Source: Flammulina velutipes
Lineage: Eukaryota > Basidiomycota > Agaricomycetes > Agaricales > Physalacriaceae
DNA: 64,000 nucleotides
Reading direction: 5' to 3'
NCBI GenBank assembly: GCA_011800155.1
Contig: CM022369.1
Location: 3,410,001-3,474,000, forward strand
The notes under the pieces were generated by a model, which searched no databases, was not told where the DNA came from, and was given only the letters and a program-made list of their open reading frames with translations. Position numbers and translations under genes: made by a program. Shown here piece after piece: positions 1 to 11,148 of this stretch (position 1 is the stretch's first letter; each line of letters starts with the position of its first letter).

Positions 1-1
1 A

Positions 2-950
2 TTGAAATCGGTCAAGGTCGATGAGGACAAGATGACGGCAACTGTCAATAAAGGGAAAGTGTATCGTCTTGTTCCAAACCCTGCCGAGCTAGGTGCTCCG
101 GACAAAAATGGACTGAACAGGAGGTACTATATGATTGATGATACCCCAGAAATCGGCGAGGAGCCAATTAAGGTAGCTGTCCTCAAGATCGTTGACCTGC
201 TTAAGGCGAATAAATTTCATAATAAGAGTGTTCCGAAGATTTTGCAAGAAGAGGGCTATTTCTGGGGAAAGGTATGTTCGTCAATTGTGGTGTTCGTCCT
301 CTACTCAGACATATCTCAGCTGAGATTATTCATGTGGCACAAAACCATAAAACAAGTTGATAAGCACCATAAACTAAAAAGGTGGGAGTACCACGTCGTG
401 TATACCGCGCTTCGAAACGGTTTAGACTTGAACGAATTCCAAGAAACGTTATATGGCGAACAGGAAGCTACGCTTAGAGCATTGAAGACCGTCCACGAAT
501 GGTCTATAGAACAGCAGTGGACGCCGGCGAATGTCGAAGAAAGGTTGGCTCAATGCAAGGCGACAGCAAAGAAAACACATAAAGAATACGCTGAAATAGG
601 CTTCGGGTACGTCCTTTCAATAGACAGAAATTGTATACGCAGCAGTTCTAACAATGCGCAGGATAACCAATGTCAGTCTGAAAATGTGGTTGACGGACGC
701 AGACTGTGAGCTTTGGATACCAAATCAGATGGATCCGAGCTACACATACGTGAACCGTCATACCAAGGCGTTGATAAATGTAAGAGGCGCAATGGAACTC
801 AAGGACGGTAAAGCAAAGGATAAATACTTGAAGGATGTAAAGCACAGATTGAAGGAGGTGTTTACAGTAGAATCTCTCCAGAAGCAAGGAGACACCTTCG
901 TCCATATGGAGCATGAGATTGCTGAAGGAAATCTAGATGATTACATGTAG
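2..950 (+). CDS. Y0: 3' part of a Y-family protein, exons 2..271, 320..606, 662..950
   Basis: The gene is cut by the window start, so the N-terminus, including any signal peptide, is not visible. Three exons in phase (introns 272-319 and 607-661, both with GTATGT/GTACGT donors) give about 281 residues ending at the TAG at 948-950. The core matches four other genes in this window (Y1-Y4): a segment around NPAELG, the RRYYMID block, LKIVDLLKA, an EEGYFWGK exon end, then a Trp-rich middle exon and a last exon with WLTDADCELWIPNQM. It is the most divergent of the five copies; the middle exon keeps little beyond length and phase. I do not recognise the family. From Y1-Y4 I infer that it was secreted. 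Confidence 0.7.
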
Positions 951-1064
951 CATGGGATTGCGATAGCCATTACTTACCAATGAGATACAAAGACTTAGAT
1001 GGCCTGTCACTACACGATATGTTGGAGATCAGGGCAAATGAAAATGAAGTAGTTAGCTCCGGGG

Positions 1065-1260
1065 AGAAGTGAGAAAGGAGCTAAGCGGCGACTTTCCCGC
1101 ATTTGTAAAAATAAATGCCGCCACATATCGTTGATCATTGAAGAAGCATGTGGTTATTGGCAGAATATCTCTCGCCAGATTCGCCGACTGACTGGCTCAA
1201 TCATCGCCGACAGCACAAGAGTTTTCTGAAGAGCGAGCCAAGCAAATGATATCCACTCAA
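1065..1260 (-). promoter_or_regulatory. Relic of an X-family promoter without its gene
   Basis: The rest of 951-1722 holds no gene. This part resembles the promoter that precedes X genes at 5380-5580, 7420-7570 and 24785-24860: a GAGAAGTGAGAAAGGAGCTA stretch, an A-rich TGTAAAAATAAATGCCGCC core, CACATATCG, and a GCATGTG block. Orientation is as in the 5.4 kb copy, so it would drive a minus-strand gene, but no X coding sequence follows below 1060, where the Y0 3' flank begins. It is probably left over from a rearrangement. Confidence 0.5.
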
Positions 1261-1722
1261 GTTCGGGAGAGTGGTAAAGTATCGATGTCTCGTTATCCAA
1301 TATCCTGCTATAGGTGTCCCAAGAAAGAAAGACTTCATCGTCGCCACCTTGATGGGATAATAACGAGCTAAAAGGAAGTTATGCCTTCATCACGTAGGAC
1401 ATAACTGTGGCCTTTTTTCTGAATAACATTTCATGACACACACATCTTCGTTATGTGGCGCACCTTTATCTACGCAGATTTTGGCTCTGCGTCCTCGATG
1501 CCTGTCTTCGCAGTGTATCAAGGCACTACTTAGCTTAAGACGTGACGTGCGCGTAAATTCCCGCCCCGATCTGGCCTTCTGATCTTTTTCGTATGATAGT
1601 ACCCTAAAAGATAACAATTACTAAGCCAAGTGCATTATTCACCTAATTATTGCCCGACGGGTGCGGGTTATGAATTCATATATCTTCAGTTATAATACCA
1701 ATTGCACACCAGCATCACTGAC

Positions 1723-2728
1723 ATGTCGCCCAAACTTGTAGTGATACTTGGCGCCACCGGAAAACAAGGCGGATCCGTCGTTGACGCTCTATTGAAGAAT
1801 CCGGAATCCTACACAGTGCGCGCAGTCACCCGGAATCTCAACAGCGACAGAGCACGGTCTCTCGTTTCTCGAGGCGCCGAAGTCGTCGCTGGGGATCTAG
1901 ATAATCACAACAGCCTCCTGAAAGCCTTCCATGTAAGCATAATTCAAAGCCTTGCACCTTCATGATGACCAACTTACCATGTAGGGCGCATACGCTATAT
2001 TTGGCGTCACGGATTTCTGGACTACCTTCGGCGAGAAACAGGACGTGGACGACGCGCACAAGAGAGAGTACGAACAGGGAAAGCGTCTCATCGATGCTGC
2101 TGCTGCGACCCCCACTCTCCAGCACTTCATCTGGAGCACCCTCGCCTCCGTCGACACATCCGTCCCTCATTTCCTGAGCAAAGCCCGTATCGACGAGTAC
2201 CTCACGACGAAATCAGAGCTCGCAAAGATCACCACCTATCTCATCGTTGGGTACTATTCTTCCAACCTTGCCGAATACGATATCCCAATCTTAGAGGGAA
2301 CCAAGTACGTCTGGAAGCAGCCGGCGAAATCAAGTAGCTTCCTCCCTATGGCTGGTGATGCCCAGGTAAACTGTGGATTGCTCACTGAAGCAAGCCTGCG
2401 CCAGCCTGGGCTCACTCGGGGGAAAGCCGTTGCCGTATACGTTGCCAGCACGTTCGAAGAAATCTTGCAGCTCTGGGGAAAGGCCGTGGGAAAGGAGGTG
2501 GAATACGTGCATTTAACGTTCGACGAATACGTTAGGCAATGTCCCCATGGCACGAAGTTCGGCCTGGAGCTTGCATTGGGTATGACCTATCTCGATAAAT
2601 ATGGCTTGGAGGGATACGCGAAGCCTGGAATTGAGATGTTGACGAAAGAGGATTTGGGCGTCGAGGGATGGGTTGATGCAGAGGAGGCCTTCCGTCGCAT
2701 TGAATGGGGTTCAGTTCTGGCAAAGTAG
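1723..2728 (+). CDS. NmrA-like family NAD(P)-binding protein, exons 1723..1932, 1985..2728
   Basis: Atypical short-chain dehydrogenase of the NmrA-like group, which often acts as a redox-sensing regulator or reductase in the cytosol; the substrate is unknown. The protein has 317 residues. The N-terminus has a beta strand followed by GATGKQGG, the Rossmann dinucleotide loop (GxxGxxG), then VRAVTRN and the VVAGDLDN strand seen in this family. After the 52 nt intron (1933-1984, GTAAGC...TAG, phase 0) comes FGVTDFW, the usual NmrA segment. The C-terminal half (GRxWGKAVGKEV-like part, then FGLELALGMTYLDKYG) fits the family. The start at 1723 is preferred over the upstream in-frame ATG at 1702 because MSPKLVV begins the Rossmann strand. 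From intron 1 onward the gene lies in the left arm of an inverted duplication; the other copy (27430-28102) is broken. Confidence 0.88.
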
Positions 2729-4579
2729 TAGGAGCCGTCGTGATAGTCATTGATTCCGTGCAAAATGCAATGTTCAATTGGAAGCCCTATGTGAAACGAG
2801 CCTAAGCCGTATGACGAACAAAGAGGTCTACTGATGTCGAGGCAGAGGCCAATTGACTCGATATAAAAGTCGTCTGCCTCGCCATTCTCCATCCGATGCT
2901 GCGATCGAAGACGTCCTCGACATCGCTCTTGATGACACAGTGTCTCGAGCACATCAACATCAACATCCTCAAAAGTGTTCTTGATCATAGGTCTGGCATG
3001 GAGGAGCTTTGCTTGAGATGGAGACGAAGGTGGTCTGGACCAAACTGCCTGACAGTCATTGATTCTGGGTAGGGAGTGGTACACATGAGAAGTCCATCGA
3101 GTGGAGTGACGACCGTCTTGCCCACCCTTTCCTATGAGATGGAAGATGTGGTCGGTCCATCCAAAGATGATGTATCGCCGAACGTGTGCTCCGCCCTCTC
3201 GCGGCAGAAGAGAATGTCACTAATTGTGGGCTCGCCCTTCTCCAGCAGAGAGTACTGTACTGTTCGAGCCAAAGGTTGATGCGAGCGATGCCCGATGGCG
3301 AATACGTGGCAGAGGTTGAGTCGTTGGATGGTGGGCGGAATGTCCGTTAAGGTTAGATTGAGAGGGTCGTTGTTGCGACTAGCGGAGGTAAATATGAATG
3401 TGATTGTGTTGACTGCGTGGGAGGCCTGAGGACGGGGGAGCCCTTCGAGTCACTTGAGTACCGATATTCCTCGGACAGAGTCATGATGGCCAGAAAAGCT
3501 TGCAAAAGTCCGACCGTGGGACCAGGGCCAGCTTTAACCGTTCAACGACTGGGCGACCTGTGACTGTTTTGCCTGCGAACACGATGGCGGGCGGGGAAAA
3601 GAGCATCCAAATGTCGAGGATAACCGCAGCATCGTGGTAGATGGACGTGCATGTGAGAATGGTCCGTGCGCCCCCCGTAGCATGACTAAGGCTTGCTCAA
3701 GGACGACGTGAGCGACTCCAACGAGAGGATGCTCGTATCATAGGTGCGGGATTGAAGTCGATAGATTCCGCCTGGTTAGTCACTGGAGACGCGTTGCAGA
3801 GAGGGCATTCAAGGATATGCGGAGATTCGCTTGAGGAAGAGGCCTACTCGTTTGCGACATGCCCTGGTTTCCGTCAAGGCGAGGAAATAGTAAGAACGGT
3901 ACAGGAGAGCGCAAATTTGATAGCATACTTGGCGTATTTCATACTGACATTGAGTCTGCGTTCTTCCCAGATATATCCAAGTCAAACGTCTCGGAGTTGA
4001 CGACGGCTAGAGAAGACATGGTTCGTATTCATGGCTGGCGATCGCCATAGAATCTTGAAGGAAACAGAGAGTGTATTGTTGAAAGTACTGCGACTGGTTG
4101 AGTGTTGTATTTGAGGTGAATTGACGATGATGGAGGTCCGAGGCAGAGGTCGATAAATTTCCCACGCCAAGTGGTGGCGACATCGTCACGAGAAATCAGA
4201 AAAGCGAGAGAAGAAGAGAAAGTAGACATACTGTATTATTCTGAAGGACGACAGGAATATGTAGAACTTTTGGCAAGTCAAAATCAGTAAGTAATTCAAG
4301 GAGTAATAGGTAGACCGACCGAATATTCCATACGCCAGACACAGCCGAGTCTGAAAACATTTCGCGGTTAGGAATATCACATACAAAAAGTGGATAAGAG
4401 GCTCACCACAGAGGTACCGGAAGAGCCATACGAAGAAGAGAGTCATGAGCATACCTACAATATTGTGGATACCGAGATAGATATAGAGCAGAGAGAAGCA
4501 TCCAGTTCGTCCAAGTCCAAGACACGTCAGCCAGAAGAGCAGATGAAGTCGTCAAGAAGGTCGTCCTCAGCATACGATC
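2729..4579. other. Non-coding spacer of arm A between convergent NmrA and X
   Basis: No convincing gene. Short open frames here are not kept in the mirrored copy (25653-27429). A stretch just beyond the X stop (about 4440-4580, read on the minus strand) stays similar in both arms and may be 3' UTR. Confidence 0.6.
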
Positions 4580-5332
4580 TCAAGCCCAGTCAGCCTCGAT
4601 GTTGGCGATGCAAGCGTCGAGTTTTTCCCAGAACAATTCATCCAGAATATCGTCTTCAGCCTGCGCTCTAGCCAAGTCAGCCTCAACTTTAACGATACGT
4701 GCCTCAGCTCTTTCCCTGAACGATAGATGAGTACTAGCTCACATACGGAGTGAAACAAAGGAGACTCACCGCGCACGCTCACGGAACTGGAACGGCCTGA
4801 TAACGGAACTCACAATCTTCTTCAATGCCTTGATTTCCGGAACGGTAACTGGGGAAGGAGCACGACGAGAAGAAGAAGACATCGACAACGTCACCTTGAT
4901 CCTTGCTACCTTTAGGGGCTTAACCTCCGGAGCGTATTCAATGACAACGGGGACGGGTGAAGGAGCGGAACGAGGGACAGAAGAGAAAGAAGGGAGGGAG
5001 GTAAGGGGGGAAGGTAAAGGTATGGTAGGAGGAGGGCCGGGGGGAGGAGGGAGTCGGCGGCGTCGCACAGCCTGCTGGGCGACGACGGTTTTGGGAGCTT
5101 CAGCCCTCTGCGCAGCGGGAGAGTACCAACGAGCGTCCTCGTCGATATACCCGAGCCACGACAGAGTATCCATAGTATCTGGAATAACGTCAGCTTTAGA
5201 GATCTCAAAAGAGATCTTTTTATGGTTGCTCAGCGTCGACGACGAAACCATATTCTTGATGCCAGAATGATGGTTCGTGGTGGCGTCGGCGTCACGAATG
5301 GAGACGGTGTTGGTGATAACGGTGAAAGGCAT
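4580..5332 (-). CDS. X1: Pro-rich protein with a charged C-terminal helix, exons 4770..5332, 4580..4715
   Basis: Unrecognised family; 232 residues. The N-terminus reads MPFTVITNTVSIRDADATT, close to the N-terminus of the neighbouring HNH-like genes. A Trp-containing block follows (DTLSWLGYIDEDARWYSPAA, about residues 55-75), then an Arg run and a Pro-rich low-complexity linker (about 90-135), then an Arg/Glu/Ala-rich helix likely to form a coiled coil, ending ANIEADWA. The 54 nt intron (4716-4769, GTGAGT...TTCAG) splits an Arg codon. The intact second copy (24900-25652) has the same intron and a protein about 93% alike, which supports the model. There is no signal peptide or catalytic motif. 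A purely Gly/Glu-rich frame on the opposite strand is a shadow of the Pro-rich linker. Confidence 0.72.
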
Positions 5333-5480
5333 TGTTAACGGTTTATGAAATGTGGTGATGATGGTTCAAAGGAGAAGTAGGAAAGGAGCTATGTGACCAC
5401 TTTCACGCATTTTGTGTAGGGCTAAAAATAGACACCGCCACATATCGTCGATCGGAGAAGCATGTGATTAAAGTTCTATC
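5333..5480 (-). promoter_or_regulatory. Promoter region of X1
   Basis: Conserved upstream of three X copies and in one relic. On the minus strand it carries TCTATTTTTAGCC (5421-5433), a TATA-like element about 90 bp before the ATG, next to the CACATATCG / CATGTGATTAAA blocks. Confidence 0.55.
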
Positions 5481-5751
5481 AGTTAACGGCACACTGGTTG
5501 ACTTGTTACGCAGGCTGGCGGTCTCAATTATAGCTAATAGGACAGGCTTTTGTCATGAACAAGTCAAACAAACAATAGGATTTATCTGGGCGTCTCCACA
5601 GACATTGGGAAGTACAATGTAGATGTTGATATCTTCAGATGCCAGTATATATCAAACCATACTGACGTTTTTGTTTGCCCGAAACGATGTACATATGAAT
5701 GGCAAGGGAAAATAATGTTGTAGAGATAAATAGTATTATAGTACGAATCGA

Positions 5752-6922
5752 CTACCCAGCCACGCAACCGCACTTCCGTTTAGACGATAGGGCGAATTTG
5801 CGAGAGGAAGTAAGTGTTCGTCGAAAGAGTGGATCATTACTCATTACATCCGGCAGGCGGCGCGACTGCTCGCTTTTATAGGCAACCAGCGCCTCATCGC
5901 CAGCCACGGAGGCAACATTTGAAGGGACAATGCCGTACCGCCATCTGTCCACAGAGTTCATCCAACCACCCTGCCCAGATGATTGTGACAAGAGCAGCCT
6001 CTGGCGTTTACTAAGAGGACGCGCATCTTCCGACGAAGTCGACGACGAGTTGTCAGTATCGGCGAACATAAGACGATCACGACGCATAGGTGGTTCGGGG
6101 TATAGGTAGTGTGGAGGTAAGTTCCTTGGCCTCCATCCAAGGTATGGTCGACGATAGAAATGTAGAGGTTGATGCCATGATATGTAGATCACGCAACCGA
6201 GAATGGGAAACAGGTCGCTGTTGATCAAAGGTGTTCGTCGCATGCTTTTCATAATACCCAGCATCGTAAATGAAAGCACGAAGCATGGATGTGCGTCACT
6301 CGTGAAGGCAAGAGTCTCGTAGTACGGTGCCGGATGTGCGACGCTTCGGAGTGTGTCTTCGCACTGGGCGAAAATAGGGTTTGTATGGGTGGTTGGGACG
6401 ATGGTGTATTCGTAGGTACCCAATGGAAAGCGCTGATGGGGATAGATGAAGATGGGATAGTTACAAGTGGTGGTGAAACTTACTTTGAGAAAATGCATCT
6501 CCGATTGGGGATATCTTGCGTTATATCTGACAAAATCCTCCATTTGAGCCATGACAGCGGGGGAGGGGGATATGAGAACGTCCTTGCGACGCAATAACTC
6601 GACCAAATCCGGTTGCACTGCAAAATTTCGGTGGAGTCTCGCGCGAAAGGAAAAAGCAACGAACAGTTTATGTGATTCATTGGATGGTTGAGCCACTTCC
6701 TTGACTCTCCCCAGCACATTCCAAAGGATGATTCAATCCCATCCAACTAAACTTTGGGTTTTAGCAACGGAATCTTGAGTCTTGAGGTAGGAAACGTACC
6801 TCTTTGTCCAATTCATTGTTCTTCACCAGCTGAACGTTGGTAGCGGCGTCGACACTGGCGTTTGGATAGGTCGAGATAGTCTCTGGGACGGAATAGTTGA
6901 AACTCGCATGGGCTATGGTCAT
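5752..6922 (-). pseudogene. HNH-like protein, tandem copy 1, frameshifted (exons 6800..6922, 6484..6746, 5752..6432)
   Basis: Member of the HNH-nuclease-like family common in Agaricomycetes. Exon 1 (41 codons) ends NVQLVKNNELDKE. Exon 2 opens in frame with LDGIESSFGM and LNHPMNHIN, the part of these proteins before the second metal-site histidine. The rest of exon 2 (LHRNF, VLISPSPAVMAQMEDFVRYN) is in the next frame. Comparison with copy 2 shows about two extra bases near 6642-6660. Exon 3 carries the family's C-terminal pattern (GTYEYTIVP, then PYYETL, then SDAHPCFV) and a Ser/Arg-rich tail to the TAG at 5752-5754. Introns 6747-6799 and 6433-6483 have good splice sites. An alternative reading without frameshift would need a different exon 1-2 junction, for which I see no AG in phase. 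Confidence 0.65.
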
Positions 6923-6938
6923 TTGTACACGATGACGG

Positions 6939-7378
6939 TCAGTGGAAGGGTTGAAAGCGAACCATTTCTAGTGTCACTGTCAGAGTCATCATTTGTTTGC
7001 CGGCAAACACGCACGCGGTCTTTATTAGTCGGTTTAGATAGAGCCTGGGAATCGTTCTTGGTATCCATCCCAGACATGGCCGACGATAGAAGTGGGAAGG
7101 CTTAAGTAGCGACTCATATTTCGCAGACATCTCGATGGGGAATGAGGTGCTGTTGAGAAATGGAGATCGTAGCCATTTCCCAAGAATATCCAGGGTGGTG
7201 AGAGACAGCACGAAACATGGATGCGCCCGACGTTTGAAGACAAGGGTATCGTACGCGTGATACTGTGAAGGATGCTCGACGTCGACGACGAAACTATATT
7301 TCTGACGCCAGAATGTTTGTTCGTTGTGGCGTTGGCGCCACGAACGGTGACGGTGTTGATAATAACGGTGAAAGGCAT
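6939..7378 (-). pseudogene. Chimeric fragment: X N-terminus joined to an HNH-like C-terminal piece
   Basis: On the minus strand, 7378 to about 7273 encodes an X-type start (MPFTVIINTVTVRGANATTN, then IVSSSTS). From about 7270 down to 6939 the sequence instead matches the end of the HNH-like genes: the VLSFTML-type strand, SPFLNSTSFPI, then HFYRRPCLGWIPR. The two parts are in different frames, so the 114-residue open frame starting at 7378 runs out of frame through the HNH part. It has a complete X-type promoter upstream (7379-7510). I regard it as a non-functional fusion, though a short transcript is likely. Confidence 0.6.
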
Positions 7379-7510
7379 CGTTAACGGTCTATGAAGTGTG
7401 GGGATGATGGTTCGAAGGAGAAAGCTATGTGACCACTTTCAGGCATTTTTCGCAGGGCTAAAAATAGACGCCACCACATATCGATCGCAGAATTCAGCAT
7501 GTGATTAAAG
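7379..7510 (-). promoter_or_regulatory. X-type promoter in front of the chimera
   Basis: Repeats the X1 promoter: TATA-like GGCTAAAAATAGAC at 7456-7469 and the CACATATCG and GCATGTGATTAAAG blocks. The stretch 7511-7791 beyond it is the duplicated 3' flank of the HNH-like copies and holds no gene. Confidence 0.5.
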
Positions 7511-7791
7511 TGCTAGCAATTGACGGCACACTAGTTGACTTGTTAAGTACGCAGACAGGTATCTTCTACGAGCAAGTCAAACAAACAATAGGATTTATCT
7601 GGGCGTAACCACTACTACTGTCTGCTCAGGCATTGGGATCAAGACTGTAGATGTTGATATCTTCAGATGCCAGTATATATCCAAAAAGCATACTGATGTT
7701 GTTCTTTACCCGAAACGATGTACATATGAATGGCAAGGGAAAATAATGTAGGAGAGATAAATAATATACATGGTACGAATCGAGCGTCCCA

Positions 7792-8942
7792 TTACCCAGC
7801 CACGCAACCGTGCTTCCTTTTAGACGATAGGGCGAATTTGTGAGAGGAAGTAAGTGTTCGTCGAAAGAGTGGATCGTTACCCATCACATCCGGCAGGCGG
7901 CGCGACTGCTCGCTTTTATAGGCAACCAGCGCCTCATCGCCAGCCACGGAGGCAACGTCTGAAGGGACGATGCCACACCGCCATCTGTCCACAGAGTTCA
8001 TCCGGGCTCCCTGCCCAGACGACTGTGTCAAAAGCAGCCTCTGGCGTTTACTAAGAGGACGCGGATCTTCCGACGAAGTCGACGACGAGGTGTCAGTATC
8101 GGCGAACATAAGACGATCACGACGCATAGGTGGTTCGGGGTATAGGTAGTGCGGAGGTAGCTTCCTCGGCCTCCATCCAAGGTATGGTCGATGATAGAAC
8201 GGGAGAGGTCGGTGCCATGATATGTAGGTCACGCAATTGATAATGGGAAATAGGTCGCTGTTGATCAAAGGTGTTCGTCGCATGCTTTTCATAATACCCA
8301 GCATGGTAAATGAAAGCACGAAGCATGGATGTGCGTCACTCGTGAAGGCAAGGGTCTCGTAGTACGGTGCCGGATGTGCGACGCTTTGGAGTGTGTCTTC
8401 GCACTGGGCGAAAATAGGGTTTGTATGGGTGGTTGGGACGATGGTGTATTCATAGGTACCCAGTGGAAAGCGCTGATGGGAGATAGATGAAGATGGGATA
8501 GTTACGGCTTGTGGTAAAACTTACTTTGAGAAAATGCATCTCCGATTGGGGATGCTTTGCATTATATTTGACAAAATGCTCCATTTGGGCCATGATATCG
8601 GGAGAGGGGGATATGAGAACGTCCTTACGGCGCAATAAGTCGACCAAGTCCGGTTGCACTACAACACTTCAGCCCGGTCTCGCGAAGGAAAGAAGCAACG
8701 AACAGTTTATGTGATTCATTGGATGATTGAGCCACTTCCTTAACTCTCCCCAGCACATTCCAAAGGATGATTCGATCCCATCCAACTGTAGCTTGGTCGT
8801 TAGTTGACGAACCGTATGTCATATCACATGAATGTACCTCCTTATCAAGTTCAGTGTTCTTCACTAACTGGACATTTATGGCAGCGTCGGCATCGGCGTT
8901 TGTGTGAGTGGATACCGTCCGAAGGACAGAGCGTTTGGACAT
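7792..8942 (-). pseudogene. HNH-like protein, tandem copy 2, in-frame stop (exons 8838..8942, 8525..8785, 7792..8472)
   Basis: Same architecture as copy 1. Exon 1 (35 codons, MSKRSVLRTVSTHTN...) ends NTELDKE at a GTACAT donor. Exon 2 starts LDGIESSFGM and stays in one frame to VQPDLVDLLRRKDV, but an in-frame TGA lies where copy 1 has the codons for LHRNF (about 8662-8676). Exon 3 matches copy 1 throughout, including GTYEYTIVP and SDAHPCFV, and ends at the TAG at 7792. Introns are 8786-8837 and 8473-8524. The lesion differs from that of copy 1, so the copies decayed separately. Reading through the first intron is also open, so an unspliced form cannot be ruled out. Confidence 0.65.
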
Positions 8943-9164
8943 GGGTATGTGATGATGGTGGTCAGAGGCTCAGGTAAGTACGTGACACCGTAGGATCCAA
9001 CATAGCAGCACGTGACGCGCGACCCTCTTGACCTTTGCCATTGACAGTGACACGAATCGCCAAGCATGCTCTATAAGCATTCACGCTGTCACTTTATCCG
9101 AATAATCAACATGCTAAAGCCACACAGTACAGCTGCAATGAACGTGGACGGACATCACAAGCAC

Positions 9165-9173
9165 TATAAAAAA
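9165..9173 (+). promoter_or_regulatory. TATA box of the HNH-like gene
   Basis: TATAAAAAA 85 bp before the ATG at 9250, in the divergent 307 bp gap shared with HNH-like copy 2. The rest of 8943-9249 shows no gene. Confidence 0.6.
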
Positions 9174-9249
9174 TGTGTCTGCTCCCTGTCCTTGCCTTGT
9201 CTCTCCCCCCTACTCGGAGGCCCGTTCTCATCTCGTTTCCCATTACATT

Positions 9250-11148
9250 ATGGTATACTTCATCCCTTCCACTTTGAAGTCGAAGAAGAGGAAAAAACTG
9301 TCTAGGTCTCCGCCAGACGACACGAAACGAGATCCTACGTACTACCCCCGACAAGACTACAAGTTTTGCCATGGCAGGACACCACCTCATAATGCTAAAT
9401 GGAAGTCTCGAGCACCTCTTGACGCTTTGAGAAGAGTGACGGCAGCATCTGAGATTTCACAGGATAATATTTGCATTGTCACCAACGAGGTGGGATATTC
9501 TTCAAGTGCAATCCAGTTTGCACACGTGGTTCCTTCTGCTACCTCTGGAGACGAAAATAAGGTATGTTCAAAGTGGTCGTCTTGGTGATCTCAACCAACA
9601 TCGACCATAGATTCGTGCTATCGAGTGCGTGCTCGGTCTAGCGCCGAATTCGTTCAGTGTACATTCCTCGAGGAATATCCAGCAGCGTAAGTAATTCAAC
9701 CCACGATGAGATTCCTTCGCTAATTATATCTCTGTTACCAGTGGGTATGAAGATTCACGACTTGTGGGATGATCACCGAGTCGCATTCATCCCTGCGGAC
9801 AAAGATGACGTGAATAGACTGACTGCTTGCTTTTGCGAGAGTCCGTTAGAGGAGCGTCGTGAAAACAATCTTGATCAGGTCAGCCTCACTGTGATTTGGG
9901 TTGTAGACCTCACTTAACTCACAGCAATGATCCCGACAGGTTTTCCCTCGAATACGCTATGCCTATATGCTCATATGCATCCCGCCTCTCCTGCCCAGCA
10001 CATTCATTCTACATCGAAAAAATATCGTGAAGGAGGCTGACGGTATTTACCGCGAGACTGGTGAAGAAACGCCTTATCATGCTCCATTCCTTTCGCTCCC
10101 GTTGATCAAGTCCCATATCCCTCCCCCGATCATGGCTCTCAACGCTGGTGAAAAGATGAAGGCGCTGGATTTAGACGCTATGGATATTTTCAACGATACG
10201 TATGGTAGGGACATCGGCGATATCTGCAACCAGATACTTACTTTTTACCAACATTTCGAGTTTGTGGGCAAAAACCTCCCCCGAGGCTTCCTGGACGATA
10301 CTTGGTCAAAGGAGAGAACAGATGTTCACGACAGCGAACATCCGGCTAAACGTCCAAAGACAGGGTCGTTGGGGTATACGGACAACGATGATGCCAATCC
10401 CGAGTCTCTGGGTCCTACCACCCTCGTCGACACCAGCTCACCTGCGCGTAGCGTAACCAACACTCTTTTCTCCCACTCCACCTTCCCGCTCATCAAACCC
10501 ATCGGTTCCCGTCACATACCTTTGGAGGGCCTTGTCTTGGAGAACTTCACGGGACAGCCATTTGACTATATCAACCCATACAAGGCTATGGAGATAATCA
10601 AAGAGCTCGAGGAACAACGTGATAAGCCATCGCACAACGAGCTCTTCCAGGTTCCACCCCAGAATACTAGATTGCTACGCATTCCTCAATTAAGCTCCCA
10701 GGCATCACCTGCGAGTGACGCTGGGAGCATGTACACTCCTTCTCGCCCAGCCAAGTTCATTCCGCGCAACGCCAAAGGGCAGAAGATTTACAGCCTCAAA
10801 TACATGAAGAGCCTCGCGGCAGGTAACAATCAGTCCGTGGAGTCTTCCCCTACGCATGGCTTTACCAAGGGAAAGACTTCAGCGCCAGTTGATGCTGGTG
10901 TCAAGGCATCTGAGATGAAAGTTGTTGCGTCTTCCGCTAGACCAACTAGTCCTACCAAGGATAAACTCATCAATGTTCCGGAATTTCCAGTGGCAGCGCC
11001 TGTAGTGGCGGCTTCCTCTCGGAGCCAAGGAAATACTGCTACTTCCGTTGCTCAGAGTCGCCGTTCCGTTCCATCCAGTCGAATTCCCGTTCCTTCATCT
11101 AAGCTTCCTAAGAGGCGGATTCCACAAGCCAATGATGCGCCACTCTAA
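9250..11148 (+). CDS. HNH-nuclease-like protein, exons 9250..9561, 9611..9686, 9742..9878, 9940..11148
   Basis: Four exons in phase give 577 residues. The family signature spans exons 1-4: FAHVVPSATSG with the first histidine (about residue 95), then IECVLGL, then NIQQLGMKIHDLWDDHR (second His, Asp), then a FIPAD strand, and in exon 4 an IRYAYM strand followed by PYHAPFLSLPLIKSH. This is the His/Asn/His layout of the HNH_2-like proteins found in many copies in Agaricomycetes. Their function is not established; a DNA nuclease role is inferred from the fold. From about residue 230 the protein has a long Ser/Pro/Thr-rich tail with a basic patch (KRPKTG) that could be a nuclear signal. The third intron uses the AG at 9938-9939, because the nearer CAG at 9922-9924 leads to a stop. 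Confidence 0.72.

Larger units (their letters stand above)
1935..5480. repeat. Left arm (A) of a large inverted segmental duplication
   Basis: Starts within intron 1 of the NmrA gene and runs past the X promoter. It matches 24765-28135 in reverse orientation: NmrA exon 2, the spacer and the whole X gene with its promoter correspond in mirrored order. The coding parts of X agree nearly base for base. The spacer 2729-4579 is alignable but carries many substitutions and indels. Boundaries were judged by eye and may be off by some tens of bases. Confidence 0.85.
5440..8790. repeat. Tandem duplication, units about 5440-6760 and 7475-8790
   Basis: Each unit starts at the upstream side of an X promoter and contains a minus-strand HNH-like gene. 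The two units agree closely over the 3' flank (AACAAACAATAGGATTTATC in both), exon 3, intron 2 and exon 2. Offset is about 2.04 kb. The single-copy segment between the HNH exons of unit 1 and the start of unit 2 contains the X/HNH chimera. Confidence 0.8.

Noticed and set aside
2745..4230. Several 60-165 codon frames in the arm A spacer as genes
   Set aside because: None is kept in the mirrored arm B and none has splice-consistent partners.
4830..5270. Long Gly/Glu-rich plus-strand frame opposite X1, and its mirror at 24884-25402 on the minus strand
   Set aside because: It is the complement of the Pro-rich linker of X. No introns, no homolog, and composition explained by the opposite strand.
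6480..6746. 88-codon minus-strand frame in HNH-like copy 1 as a separate gene
   Set aside because: Its first half is the in-frame start of exon 2 and its second half is the wrong frame after the frameshift.
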